This document shows, one piece after another, positions 1-8,004 of a stretch of 64,000 nt of DNA. Both the position numbers and the translations under genes were made by a program. The notes under the pieces were generated by a model. That model searched no databases, was not told the DNA's origin, and worked only from the letters and a program-made list of their open reading frames with translations. Position 1 is the stretch's first letter, and each line of letters starts with the position of its first letter. The DNA is from Anaerolineales bacterium (GTDB lineage Bacteria > Chloroflexota > Anaerolineae > 4572-78 > J111), in the NCBI GenBank assembly GCA_015075185.1, contig JABTUW010000001.1:1364001-1428000 (forward strand), given 5' to 3'.

Positions 1-372
1 CCGGCTCTCTTGCAAGGCTCGATCCACCGCCTGCTGTACGTCCTCAACTGTGAAAGGTTTAGCCAGGTAATCGCGCACACCCAGGCGAAAAACCTCAACC
101 GCCGTACTTTCAGAACCGTGCATCGTCATAAAGATGACTGGAGCCTGACAGCCAGCCTGGCGCAGGCTCTTCAGCACTTCAAGGCCATCCATAAAAGGCA
201 GTTGCATATCCAGCATAATCAAATCTGGCTGGCGCGAGACGGCCAGTTTCAGGCCGCTGCGGCCATCGGCGGCGCTAATCACCTGATATCCCAACGGGGT
301 TAACATGTACTCCTTTAGGACACGGACAATCTCGGCGCTATCATCCACGACCAGAATTGTTTCATTGGACAT
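1..372 (-). CDS. Response regulator receiver-domain protein (partial, cut by window edge)
   Basis: The minus strand is open from an ATG at 372 to base 1 (124 codons) with no stop, so the C-terminus lies outside the window. The protein starts MSNETILVVDD and shows a complete CheY-like receiver fold: acidic pair D10-D11, phospho-acceptor D55 in the MLDMQLP segment, a Thr at 83 and the invariant Lys at 105 in LAKPF. A GGGAG ribosome site precedes the ATG. Receiver domains take a phosphate from a sensor kinase and switch an output domain; the output domain cannot be seen here. It is divergent from the LacI-type regulator. The receiver assignment is secure; the function is unknown. Confidence 0.9.
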   Translation of the reverse strand, partial: MSNETILVVDDSAEIVRVLKEYMLTPLGYQVISAADGRSGLKLAVSRQPDLIMLDMQLPFMDGLEVLKSLRQAGCQAPVIFMTMHGSESTAVEVFRLGVRDYLAKPFTVEDVQQAVDRALQESR

Positions 373-415
373 GGGGATTAGTCTCCCAAGGAAGATCGGC
401 GTTTAGAGATTTATG

Positions 416-444
416 ATTAAATACCCGACGCCTGGTTTAGTCAA
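416..444 (-). promoter_or_regulatory. Putative sigma70-type promoter of the response regulator
   Basis: On the minus strand TTGACT is followed, after 17 bp, by TTTAAT. Each hexamer has one mismatch to consensus. It lies 44 to 72 bp upstream of the ATG at 372, back to back with the LacI-gene promoter. Confidence 0.5.
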
Positions 445-469
445 TTTTGAAATCTGTTTCGATTTCCTC

Positions 470-498
470 TTGACATCTCGCTGAGATTATAGTAGAAT
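470..498 (+). promoter_or_regulatory. Sigma70-type promoter of the lacI-like gene
   Basis: TTGACA (470-475) and TAGAAT (493-498) are separated by exactly 17 bp. The expected start site near 505 falls on the first base of the palindromic operator, so a bound repressor would sit directly on the transcription start. This argues for autorepression. Confidence 0.8.
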
Positions 499-504
499 GG
501 GGTT

Positions 505-528
505 GATTATGCACACGTGTGCATAATC
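505..528. promoter_or_regulatory. LacI-family operator 1 (perfect 24-bp palindrome)
   Basis: Each half is GATTATGCACAC and its reverse complement, a perfect dyad centred between 516 and 517 with the CG centre typical of LacI/GalR-family sites. It overlaps the predicted +1 of the adjacent promoter. A nearly identical site at 7936-7957 precedes the iolM-like gene. Confidence 0.85.
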
Positions 529-554
529 TTAGCAACTTTTGCTGGAGAAGTCGG

Positions 555-1592
555 GTGCCGGTAACGATTAAAGATATCGCTAAAGCTGCCGGAGTTTCTC
601 ACACTACTGTCTCTCGCGCCCTCAATTCCAATCCTGCTATCAGTCCTGAAACAACTGAACGTGTCCAGCAATTGGCGCGGCAAATGGGTTACGTGCCCAG
701 TGCCGTTGCCCAAAGTCTGTTGTCGCGCCGGACGCAAACCATCGGTATGGTTGTAACTACCATCGCCGACCCGTTCATTGTCAAGGTGGTTGAAGGCGCG
801 GAACAAATTGCTCTGGCAGCCGGTTACAGCATTTTCTTGACCACCTCGCATAACAAGCCTGAGCACGAAATGGCAGTGGTGGAGACTTTTCAACGCCGCC
901 GTGTAGATGCTATTATCGTTACTTCCTCACGGGTGGGTAGTCTGTATAGTTCGCAGTTGGACCAGATCCGGGTCCCGATTGTCCTGATTAATAATCAGGA
1001 AGAAGGTGAGTTTTTGCACTCGGTGACTGTGGACGATTTGCAGGGAGCGCAGTTAGCCGTAGCTCACCTCCTGGCCCTGGGCCACCGCCGTATTGGTTAC
1101 ATTGGCGCCGCCGACCGTCCCAAGTCAAACGGGCGGCGCCTGGCCGGATACCTTGCTGCCTTAAAGCAGGCCGGTGTCACGCCTGATCCAATATTAATGA
1201 TATCACCCGCAGCGACCGGTGACCTGGAACGGGGCCGGGCCGGGCTGGAGGTACTGTGGGCCGCGGGCGCAACGGCTGCTTTTTGCTACAATGATTTAAT
1301 TGCGATTGGGTTGCTGCTGGCCTGCCGCCAGCGGGATATCAGCGTGCCGGCGATGATGAGTGTCGTCGGTTTTGACGATATTGAGCCAGCCTTGTATACT
1401 AATCCTCCCCTAACTACTGTTCATCAACCTCGCTTGGAACTTGGTCAACTGGCTATGACGATGACGCTTGATTTACTCAATGGACAGGAGGCGCAAGATC
1501 GGATACTATCCTGTGAACTTGTGGTGCGTGAGTCAACGAGTCAACAAATCAGCGAGTCAGCGAATGGCGAATACTCGATCACGTCTAGATGA
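555..1592 (+). CDS. LacI/GalR-family transcriptional regulator, probable local inositol-locus repressor
   Basis: The N-terminus (VTIKDIAKAAGVSHTTVSRAL) is a canonical LacI helix-turn-helix with hinge helix, followed by a periplasmic-binding-protein-like effector domain (about residues 60-330) ending in the usual GFDDIEPA and LTTVHQP segments. The open frame could start at an ATG at 519, but that codon lies inside the operator palindrome. The GTG at 555, preceded by GGAGAAG at 544-550, is the better start and gives 345 residues. The gene heads the inositol locus. Its own promoter and the iolM promoter both carry the same palindrome, so it is probably the factor that binds there. The effector is unknown; inositol or a pathway ketone is an inference from context. 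Confidence 0.9.
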   Translation: MPVTIKDIAKAAGVSHTTVSRALNSNPAISPETTERVQQLARQMGYVPSAVAQSLLSRRTQTIGMVVTTIADPFIVKVVEGAEQIALAAGYSIFLTTSHNKPEHEMAVVETFQRRRVDAIIVTSSRVGSLYSSQLDQIRVPIVLINNQEEGEFLHSVTVDDLQGAQLAVAHLLALGHRRIGYIGAADRPKSNGRRLAGYLAALKQAGVTPDPILMISPAATGDLERGRAGLEVLWAAGATAAFCYNDLIAIGLLLACRQRDISVPAMMSVVGFDDIEPALYTNPPLTTVHQPRLELGQLAMTMTLDLLNGQEAQDRILSCELVVRESTSQQISESANGEYSITSR

Positions 1593-1610
1593 GTAAGTGC
1601 TGACTGACAC

Positions 1611-1645
1611 ATCCAAAATCTAAAATCCAAAATCCAAAATCTAAC
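1611..1645. repeat. 7-bp tandem repeat block (ATCYAAA x5)
   Basis: Five consecutive heptamers of the form ATCCAAA or ATCTAAA fill the gap between the lacI-like gene and the first iolG. This is the simplest member of the heptad-repeat class found across the window. Confidence 0.85.
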
Positions 1646-1658
1646 AGTGGAGTCACAG

Positions 1659-2678
1659 ATGACTACAAAAATTAATGTTGGAATCATTGGCGCGGGCCGG
1701 ATTGGCCGGGTACATGCCGAGAGTCTCGCTTACCGTATTCCTCAGGCTCGGGTTCTGGCTGTATCCGACGTTTTTCTGGAGGCTGCCGAAAAGTGTGCGG
1801 CCGATTTTCAGATTCCGGCCGCCTTTAAAGATCACCGGGCTATCCTGGATAATAAGGACATCGAAGCAGTAATTATTTGCTCCAGCACCGATACCCACGC
1901 CCAATTTATCAGCGAGGCGGCGGCCGCCGGGAAACATATCTTTTGCGAGAAGCCTATTGCCCTGGACCTGGCCAAAATTGATGAGCCCCTGACTATGGTT
2001 GTACGGAATCAAGTTAAGCTGCAAATCGGCTTTAACCGCCGTTTTGACCCTAATTTCAAACAGGCCCGTGACCAGGTTGCTGCCGGCAAAATCGGCACGC
2101 CCCACATCCTGCGCATTACCAGCCGCGACCCTGCCCCGCCGCCGCTCGATTATGTTAAAGTCTCGGGGGGCATATTCCTCGATATGACCATCCACGAGTT
2201 TGATATGGCCCGCTACTTGATGGGCAGCGAGGTAGAGGAAATCTACGCCGCCGGAGCAGTCCTGGTTGATCCGGCTATTGGCGCGGCGGGTGATGTTGAT
2301 ACTGCGCTGATTACCTTACGCTTTGCCAACGGCGCAATTGGCGCTATTGATAACAGCCGCCGGGCTGTTTATGGTTATGACCAGCGGGTCGAAGTTTTCG
2401 GTTCGGAGGGAGTGGTGGTTGTCGCCAATAATACGCCGCATCAGGCTGTTTTGAGCAATACCGAGGGCGTCCACGCGGCCCTGCCGCTCTACTTCTTCCT
2501 GGAACGTTATATGGACGCCTATGTAGCCGAAATGAAAGCCTTCATTGAAGCTATCCGGCGAAATACTCCACCTCCTGTTACCGGCCTTGATGGCCGGATT
2601 CCGGTGGTGATTGGCCTGGCCGCCTGGACTTCGTACCGGGAAAATCGGCCGGTCAAATTAAGCGAGATTAAGGGGTGA
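1659..2678 (+). CDS. iolG: Inositol 2-dehydrogenase, Gfo/Idh/MocA family (copy 1)
   Basis: NAD-dependent oxidation of myo-inositol to scyllo-inosose (2-keto-myo-inositol) is the expected reaction. The 339-residue protein has a Rossmann motif GAGRIG (residues 11-16), the EKP segment with K98, and D175 and H179 in DMTIHEFD. These match the catalytic Lys-Asp-His triad of IolG enzymes. An in-frame GTG at 1647 exists, but the ATG at 1659 follows a GTGGAG ribosome site at a proper distance. It lies between the LacI-type regulator and the ABC importer and has a paralogue at 6705. The family also includes dehydrogenases for other cyclitols and sugars, so the exact substrate of each copy is inferred from the pathway context. 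Confidence 0.82.
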   Translation: MTTKINVGIIGAGRIGRVHAESLAYRIPQARVLAVSDVFLEAAEKCAADFQIPAAFKDHRAILDNKDIEAVIICSSTDTHAQFISEAAAAGKHIFCEKPIALDLAKIDEPLTMVVRNQVKLQIGFNRRFDPNFKQARDQVAAGKIGTPHILRITSRDPAPPPLDYVKVSGGIFLDMTIHEFDMARYLMGSEVEEIYAAGAVLVDPAIGAAGDVDTALITLRFANGAIGAIDNSRRAVYGYDQRVEVFGSEGVVVVANNTPHQAVLSNTEGVHAALPLYFFLERYMDAYVAEMKAFIEAIRRNTPPPVTGLDGRIPVVIGLAAWTSYRENRPVKLSEIKG

Positions 2679-2730
2679 ATTAACAGTGGCGGCCGCCAGC
2701 AGACATAGAAAAGATGTTTGCTGGCTAAAG

Positions 2731-2759
2731 TTGACTGTTTTTCAATAACTCGATACAAA
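2731..2759 (+). promoter_or_regulatory. Putative promoter upstream of the substrate-binding protein gene
   Basis: TTGACT (2731-2736) and TACAAA (2754-2759) are 17 bp apart. The 130-bp leader that follows contains an imperfect hairpin (GAGATTT near 2819 against AAATCTC near 2847). No LacI-type palindrome was seen here. Confidence 0.45.
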
Positions 2760-2908
2760 AGGAGGGATTGCCCCCGTAAAACTATTGTCTGAATTTGGAT
2801 GGGATGTTTTTGGTAGCAGAGATTTCCCCATTAAGCCACATCGGAGAAATCTCAACGTAGACTATAAGAATCAACCAAACTAACTTCAACGTGGAGGAGA
2901 TTTTAACG

Positions 2909-3937
2909 ATGAAAAAAGTATTTCTGATGTTGGTCTTGTTCAGCCTTTTTGCTCTAGTAATAGGCCAATGGAGCGCTATGGCCACCAACGTTTCGGCTGC
3001 CCCGCCGCAGCAGGATGCGACCGCCGAAGCTATGGCGGAAGAAGGGGCAGCAGATATGCGCGACATCCGCATCGTGGTGGTCAGCCACGGCCAGGCCTCT
3101 GACCCGTTCTGGTCAGTCGTTAAGAATGGGGTGGATCAGGCAGCCAAGGATATGCGCGTGACGGTCGAGTACCAGGCCCCCGGCACCTTCGATATGGTCG
3201 CCATGGCCCAGCTTATTGACGCCGCCGTTGCCACTGAACCGGATGGGCTGGTTGTCTCCATTCCCGATGCCGACGCCTTGGGCGACTCGATCACTGCGGC
3301 CATTGACGCCGGTATTCCGGTCATCTCCATGAACTCCGGGAGTGATGTGGCCAAGGAACTGGGGATTCTGACCCACGTTGGCCAGACTGAATATGAAGCC
3401 GGTTTTGGCGGCGGCGAACGCATGGCCGAGGCTGGCGTGACCAATGCGCTCTGTGTTAACCAAGAAGTTGGTAACGCGGCGCTTGACCTGCGCTGCGAGG
3501 GCTTCACCGCGGCCATGGAAGAAGCGGGCGGCACAGTTGAGGTGCTGGCTGTTGAACTGGCCGACCCGGTTGATGCCCAGGAAAAGGTTGTCGCTGCTCT
3601 AACCGCGAACCCCGACGTTGACGGCATCCTGACCCTAGGGCCGACCGGTTCTGCCCCGGCCCTGGCCGCCCTGGAGGCCGAAGGCCTGTTGGGTGAGATC
3701 CCCCTGGCAACCTTTGACCTCTCCCCGGAAGTGCTCGAAGCAGTCCGTGACGGCAATATGCTGTTTGCCATTGACCAACAGCAGTATATTCAGGGCTACC
3801 TGCCTATCGTGCTGCTGACCCTCTACAACGAAAACCTGAACACCATTGCCAACGATGTGCTTATGACCGGCCCTGGTTTTGTGACCCAGGAGACGGCGGA
3901 GCGCGTCATCGAATTGGCCACGGCGGGCACCCGCTAA
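2909..3937 (+). CDS. Sugar/cyclitol ABC transporter substrate-binding protein (RbsB-like)
   Basis: The protein has a signal peptide ([19 protein letters not shown] onwards, predicted cleavage after an Ala near residue 25-31), then a low-complexity Ala/Glu linker. The type I periplasmic-binding domain runs from about residue 55 ([16 protein letters not shown]) to the end. The fold is that of pentose, hexose and inositol binding proteins feeding CUT2-type importers. ATG 2909 is preceded by GGAGGAG; a GTG at 2891 would overlap that site. There is no lipobox Cys, which is unusual if the cell is monoderm, so it may be held by an uncleaved N-terminal helix. Permease and ATPase genes follow after a terminator-like hairpin. 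Inositol as ligand is inferred from neighbours. Confidence 0.85.
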   Translation: MKKVFLMLVLFSLFALVIGQWSAMATNVSAAPPQQDATAEAMAEEGAADMRDIRIVVVSHGQASDPFWSVVKNGVDQAAKDMRVTVEYQAPGTFDMVAMAQLIDAAVATEPDGLVVSIPDADALGDSITAAIDAGIPVISMNSGSDVAKELGILTHVGQTEYEAGFGGGERMAEAGVTNALCVNQEVGNAALDLRCEGFTAAMEEAGGTVEVLAVELADPVDAQEKVVAALTANPDVDGILTLGPTGSAPALAALEAEGLLGEIPLATFDLSPEVLEAVRDGNMLFAIDQQQYIQGYLPIVLLTLYNENLNTIANDVLMTGPGFVTQETAERVIELATAGTR

Positions 3938-3944
3938 TTACGTT

Positions 3945-3979
3945 AAAAGGCCGGGGTCAAAGTTCAACCCCGGCCTTTT
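3945..3979 (+). terminator. Hairpin terminator/attenuator between binding protein and permease
   Basis: A 13-bp perfect stem (AAAAGGCCGGGGT with ACCCCGGCCTTTT) closes a 9-nt loop, and the T-run is part of the stem. Its place suggests partial termination, giving more binding protein than membrane components. Confidence 0.75.
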
Positions 3980-3987
3980 CTGCACCC

Positions 3988-4008
3988 CTGTCTACTGTCT
4001 ACTATTTT
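3988..4008. repeat. 7-bp tandem repeat block (CTGTCTA type)
   Basis: Two exact CTGTCTA heptamers and a degenerate third lie directly before the permease ribosome site. The same motif recurs near 17630, 42135 and 50040. Confidence 0.75.
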
Positions 4009-4021
4009 CTAAGGAGGGAAA

Positions 4022-5068
4022 ATGGCAACGACGACAGCCACTAAAAGAGATGAACGTCTGGTTGAAGCAGGCTTGATGAAACGCCTGTTCACCCGGCCGG
4101 AGTTCGGCGCTGCTGCAGGAGCCATCATTGTCTGGTTATTCTTTGCTTTTGTCGCCCCTACCGGTTTTATTAGTCTCAGAGGGACAGCCAGCTACCTGGA
4201 GGTTTCCGCCCAAATCGGTATTTTGGCGGTCGCCGTAGCCTTACTGATGATTGGCGGGGAATTTGACTTATCAATTGGTTCGGTGATTGGGGGGGTTGGG
4301 GTAACTATTGCCATTCTGGGAACCGAATCGGGCATCCCCCTACCCGTGGCGGCGCTGGTCGCCCTGGTCTTAGCCCTGATCATCGGTTTTCTGAATGGTT
4401 ACATGGTTGTAAAAACTCAGTTGCCCTCCTTTATTATCACCCTGGGTGCCTTGTTTATTGTCCGGGGGGCGACCATCGGCTTTACCCGCCTCATCACGGG
4501 CCGGACCCAGGTAGGCGGCCTTGACGATGTGGCCGGCTACAACCTGCTCAGAACTCTCTTTGCCAGCGATATCCCCATCGGCAGAGCCAATTTTAATATC
4601 GCTATTGTCTGGTGGTTTATTGTCGCCGCTATCGCTACCTGGATTCTCATGCGGACCAAAATTGGCAACTGGATTTTTGGTATTGGCGGGTCGGCCCTGG
4701 CGGCCCGCAATGTGGGGGTGCCGGTTAACCGTTTGAAGATTGGTCTATTTATGACGACGGCCTTTGCGGCCTGGTTGGTAGCAACGATCCAGGTGGTTAA
4801 TGTAAAATCAGCCGATGTGCTGCGGGGGACGCAGCAAGAGTTTGTGGCCATTATCGCTACGGTCATTGGCGGCACGCTGCTAACCGGTGGTTACGGTTCA
4901 GTCATTGGGGCCTGCCTGGGGGCGCTTATTTTTGGCATGGTCCGCCAGGGAATTGTTTTTGCCGGGGTTGACTCCGACTGGTATCAGGTCTTTATGGGGG
5001 CCATGTTGGTCATCGCCGTGTTGATTAACAACTATATCAGGAAGCGGGCGGAGGCGTCGAGAAAATGA
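4022..5068 (+). CDS. Sugar/cyclitol ABC transporter permease (RbsC/BPD_transp_2 family)
   Basis: This is an integral membrane permease of 348 residues with about nine or ten hydrophobic segments. It has the family hallmark region [16 protein letters not shown] (about residues 78-93) and the conserved [19 protein letters not shown] segment late in the protein. It would form the channel of a CUT2-type importer with the neighbouring binding protein and ATPase. An AAGGAGG site sits about 5 bp before the ATG. The last codons overlap the ATPase start by 4 bp (ATGA), which implies translational coupling. Confidence 0.9.
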   Translation: MATTTATKRDERLVEAGLMKRLFTRPEFGAAAGAIIVWLFFAFVAPTGFISLRGTASYLEVSAQIGILAVAVALLMIGGEFDLSIGSVIGGVGVTIAILGTESGIPLPVAALVALVLALIIGFLNGYMVVKTQLPSFIITLGALFIVRGATIGFTRLITGRTQVGGLDDVAGYNLLRTLFASDIPIGRANFNIAIVWWFIVAAIATWILMRTKIGNWIFGIGGSALAARNVGVPVNRLKIGLFMTTAFAAWLVATIQVVNVKSADVLRGTQQEFVAIIATVIGGTLLTGGYGSVIGACLGALIFGMVRQGIVFAGVDSDWYQVFMGAMLVIAVLINNYIRKRAEASRK

Positions 5069-5958
5069 GTCAAAATAGTTCACCTCTGATTGAGATGCGT
5101 AATATCTCCAAATATTTTGGCAGCGTCATTGCCCTCCAAGATGTTTCGATGGAGGTCAATGCCGGTGAAGTGATGTGTTTGCTGGGCGATAACGGCGCGG
5201 GCAAATCTACGCTGATCAAAACGCTGGCCGGTGTTCACCTGCCCGATGAAGGGCATTACTTTGTTGAAGGAAAAGAGGTCCACTTCAACTCGCCCCGCGA
5301 CGCCCTGGACCATGGCATTGCCACCGTTTATCAAGACCTGGCCATGATCCCCTTGATGAGCATTTCCCGTAACTTCTTTCTTGGCTCAGAACCGACGACA
5401 GGTTGGGGCGTTTTTAAGCGCTTCAACATCGGCTTCGCTGACCGGGTGGCTCGGGAAGAAATGGGCAAGATGGGCATTGATATCCGCGACCCGGCGCAGC
5501 CGGTCGGCACGCTCTCCGGCGGTGAGCGCCAATGCGTGGCGATTGCCCGGGCGGTCTATTTTGGGGCCAAGGTGCTGATTCTGGATGAGCCAACCGCGGC
5601 TCTGGGAGTCAAGCAGGCGGGGGTGGTGCTGCGTTATGTAGCTCAGGCCAGGGCGCGCAATCTGGGCGTCATCCTGATTACCCACAACCCTCACCATGCC
5701 TATGCCGTTGGCGATAGATTTACCATCCTGAAACGGGGCCGGACCTTTGGGACCTTTACCAAAACAGAGTTAGCGCGGGAAGAGATGGTCAGGATGATGT
5801 CTGGGGCCGATGAGCTCGATGCTCTGAGCCACGAACTTGCAGAATTTGCCCGCACCGATGCTCTGGCTGGCGGGGAGGAAGCGGGTGAAGCCGACCGGCA
5901 ACTGGCGCAAGCCCTGGAGAAAAGCGAAGAAGTATTCTCCCAGGGCATGGAAGAGTGA
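5065..5958 (+). CDS. Sugar/cyclitol ABC transporter ATP-binding protein (single-domain)
   Basis: It has Walker [10 protein letters not shown] (41-49), a Q-loop Gln near 90, signature LSGGERQ (150-156), Walker B VLILDEP and switch His 207. It powers the adjacent importer. Most RbsA-type partners of this permease family carry two ATPase domains in about 500 residues. This one has a single domain, like FrcA-type proteins, so a homodimer is expected. The last 60 residues form an acidic, helix-prone tail with no recognised domain. It overlaps the permease gene by 4 bp. Confidence 0.92.
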   Translation: MSQNSSPLIEMRNISKYFGSVIALQDVSMEVNAGEVMCLLGDNGAGKSTLIKTLAGVHLPDEGHYFVEGKEVHFNSPRDALDHGIATVYQDLAMIPLMSISRNFFLGSEPTTGWGVFKRFNIGFADRVAREEMGKMGIDIRDPAQPVGTLSGGERQCVAIARAVYFGAKVLILDEPTAALGVKQAGVVLRYVAQARARNLGVILITHNPHHAYAVGDRFTILKRGRTFGTFTKTELAREEMVRMMSGADELDALSHELAEFARTDALAGGEEAGEADRQLAQALEKSEEVFSQGMEE

Positions 5959-5971
5959 GGGGTAACGGGTC

Positions 5972-6538
5972 ATGGCTGAACTAAACTCGTCACAAGTTTA
6001 TGATTTGCTCAACCGACCCCGGCCGCTTTGGCTGGCCGGCTGCGACCTGAGCGGCGCTTATTTGAAAGGCGCCAATTTGAGCGGCGCCGATCTCACGGAG
6101 GCAAATCTGAGCCAGGCTAACCTCACTGGCGCAACCCTGATTGGAGCCAACCTGACTGGAGCCAACCTGACCGGAGCCAACCTGACCGGAGCTAACCTGA
6201 GCGAGGCCGATCTGAGTTACGCCGACTTGAGCCATGCCAACCTGGTAAAAGCCAACTTACGCCAGGGCCGGCTCAATTATGCCATCTTGGAAGAAGCCAA
6301 CTTATTTGAAGCTAACCTGCGCGAAGCATACCTGACTGAAACTAATTTGATGGGGACGAATCTGGGTGATGCTATCTTGCTAAAAGTGGTCCTTAAGGGA
6401 GCTAACCTGACGAATGCGAATCTGGAAGGGGCACACCTGCGGGGAGCCAACTTATTCGAGGCTAACCTGGATGGGGCCAATTTGACCAATGCTCACATGC
6501 GCGGGGCGATGAAACCTAACGGCGATATTTACGATTAG
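5972..6538 (+). CDS. Pentapeptide-repeat protein
   Basis: From about residue 25 to the end, nearly every fifth residue is Leu in A(N/D)LXX units (for example [24 protein letters not shown]). This predicts one continuous right-handed quadrilateral beta-helix of roughly 30 repeats. The first 24 residues (ending [14 protein letters not shown]) form a cap. No enzyme domain, signal peptide or membrane segment is visible, so it is probably cytosolic. It starts 13 bp after the ATPase stop, in the same orientation and before iolG copy 2, so it is likely co-transcribed with the importer. Function is unknown. The DNA itself has near-identical 15-bp tandem units around 6140-6195, a sign of recent slippage expansion. 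Confidence 0.9.
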   Translation: MAELNSSQVYDLLNRPRPLWLAGCDLSGAYLKGANLSGADLTEANLSQANLTGATLIGANLTGANLTGANLTGANLSEADLSYADLSHANLVKANLRQGRLNYAILEEANLFEANLREAYLTETNLMGTNLGDAILLKVVLKGANLTNANLEGAHLRGANLFEANLDGANLTNAHMRGAMKPNGDIYD

Positions 6539-6540
6539 AA

Positions 6541-6690
6541 CGACCGCCGACGGAAGATGTAATACCCTTGTGGTACCGCCGACCGCTGACGACTGTTTTT
6601 ATGGGGGTCGGCAGGCGGTAGTCATTCACAGAAGAGTTGTCACGGCAATGTCTTTCGGCGGTCGGCGGTCAGTGGTCGGTGGTCATTATT
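6541..6690. repeat. 7-bp repeat block with inverted arms (GGTCGGC/GCCGACC type)
   Basis: The gap between the pentapeptide gene and iolG copy 2 is filled with GACCGCC/GGCGGTC heptads. Near 6574-6592 they run in one orientation, and near 6655-6688 in the other (GGCGGTC, GGCGGTC, AGTGGTC, GGTGGTC). The arms can fold back on each other. The same family recurs at 9168-9236, 48420-48467 and 52475-52504. Confidence 0.75.
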
Positions 6691-6704
6691 AGAGGAAAAC
6701 TTTC

Positions 6705-7730
6705 ATGAAGACAAAGCTACCCGTCGGTGTTATTGGCCTGGGCCGGATGGGCCAGGTTTATGCGCGCCACCTGGCAACCCGAGTGACTCAGGCTCGCATC
6801 GTCGCCGTGGCCGATGCCATGCAGGAACGGGTGCAGACCTTTGCCGCTGAATTCGGCATCGCATCCTGGTCTACAGACTACCGTGACGTTCTGGCCAATA
6901 AGGAGATCAAGGCTGTTTTTGTCATCTCCCCAACCAGCACCCACCGCGAGGTAGTCATTGCCGCGGCAGAGGCGGGCAAGGCCATTTTCTGCGAGAAACC
7001 CGTGGCCTTGACCCTGGCCGATACCGACGCCATGCTGACCGCCATCGAGAAAAAGGGAGTGATGTTCCAGGCGGGTTTCATGCGCCGCTTTGATGCAGGT
7101 TATGTCGCCGCTAAAAAACAGATCGAAGCCGGAGTTATCGGCCAGCCGACTACCTTCAAATCCATCGGGCGCGACCCTTTCTGTCCCGATGTGGCTTACG
7201 CCGACCCGCATGTCAGTGGCGGCTTGATTTTGGATATGGCCATCCACGATTTTGATCTGGGCCGCTGGCTGATGGGTGCTGAAGTCAAACGTGTCCATAC
7301 TGAAGGGGGGCTGCTGGCCTGTCCTCAACTGAAGGCGGTGGGAGATATTGACAACGCCGTAATCAACATGCTTTTCCAGGGAGGGGCGCTGGGCAACGTC
7401 GAGGTCAGCCGCAACGCTTTCTATGGGTACGACATCCGCACCGAAGTCTTGGGGACCGACGGTTGCCTGCAAATTGGCTATTATCGCCAAACGCCCCTGC
7501 TGCTTTTGAACCGCCAGGGCATTAGCCACGATATGGTCCCCTACCTCATGGAGCGCTTCGGCGAAGCCTACCTGGCTCAAACCCTGGATTTTGTCGAGCG
7601 AGTTCTCGAGGAGCGGCCCCCGGCCGTCGGTGGCTTCGATGCCCGGGCGGCCCTGGAAATTGGCCTGGCCGCTACCCAGTCCTATGCCGAAGCCAGGCCG
7701 GTGGACCTGCCGTTGAACAGCGGCCTCTAA
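6705..7730 (+). CDS. iolG: Inositol 2-dehydrogenase, Gfo/Idh/MocA family (copy 2)
   Basis: This is a paralogue of the enzyme at 1659. It has Rossmann motif GLGRMG (11-16), K98 in CEKPVAL, and D177 and H181 in DMAIHDFD, so the IolG catalytic triad is intact. Length is 341 residues. An AGAGGAAA ribosome site precedes the ATG. Two copies flanking the importer may divide cyclitols (for example myo-, chiro- or scyllo-inositol) or cofactors between them; this is inference. It is the last gene before the second operator-controlled promoter. Confidence 0.82.
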   Translation: MKTKLPVGVIGLGRMGQVYARHLATRVTQARIVAVADAMQERVQTFAAEFGIASWSTDYRDVLANKEIKAVFVISPTSTHREVVIAAAEAGKAIFCEKPVALTLADTDAMLTAIEKKGVMFQAGFMRRFDAGYVAAKKQIEAGVIGQPTTFKSIGRDPFCPDVAYADPHVSGGLILDMAIHDFDLGRWLMGAEVKRVHTEGGLLACPQLKAVGDIDNAVINMLFQGGALGNVEVSRNAFYGYDIRTEVLGTDGCLQIGYYRQTPLLLLNRQGISHDMVPYLMERFGEAYLAQTLDFVERVLEERPPAVGGFDARAALEIGLAATQSYAEARPVDLPLNSGL

Positions 7731-7904
7731 CCGGGGTCAGAGGGAAGACTCATCGCCCATCAAAAGTGTTTGGTCCTCGTCTCCAGTCATCTTGTTTCCA
7801 AACCCTGTCCTGCCCACAAAGGATCTTTGGCTCAGCGAAGCCGAAGGGTCAGTTCGGGAAAGGGATTGCCAAAATAATTTAAGCCGCAATCGTTAACTTG
7901 AATA

Positions 7905-7933
7905 TTGACGTAGCCATTGACCTGTGTTATACT
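7905..7933 (+). promoter_or_regulatory. Sigma70-type promoter of the iolM-iolN block
   Basis: TTGACG (7905-7910) and TATACT (7928-7933) are separated by 17 bp, each one mismatch from consensus. The predicted start near 7940 lies inside operator 2. The rest of the 274-bp gap (7731-7904) shows no gene. Confidence 0.82.
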
Positions 7934-7935
7934 GC

Positions 7936-7957
7936 TTTATGCACACGTGTGCGTAAA
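7936..7957. promoter_or_regulatory. LacI-family operator 2
   Basis: This is a 22-bp dyad with half-sites TTTATGCACAC and GTGTGCGTAAA, symmetric except for one base pair. Its core is identical to operator 1. Its position relative to the -10 box is nearly the same as at the lacI promoter, so the same repressor probably controls both. Confidence 0.85.
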
Positions 7958-8004
7958 CTAAGTGAAACCAATCAACTATTTTATTAACCAATGGAGGTTC
8001 AACA

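Noticed and set aside
519..554. Upstream ATG start for the LacI-type regulator
   Set aside because: The codon lies inside the operator palindrome and after the predicted +1 with no ribosome site; the GTG at 555 has one and matches the family N-terminus.
7731..7904. Possible small gene between iolG copy 2 and the iolM promoter
   Set aside because: No open frame with a ribosome site was seen; the stretch appears to be non-coding.
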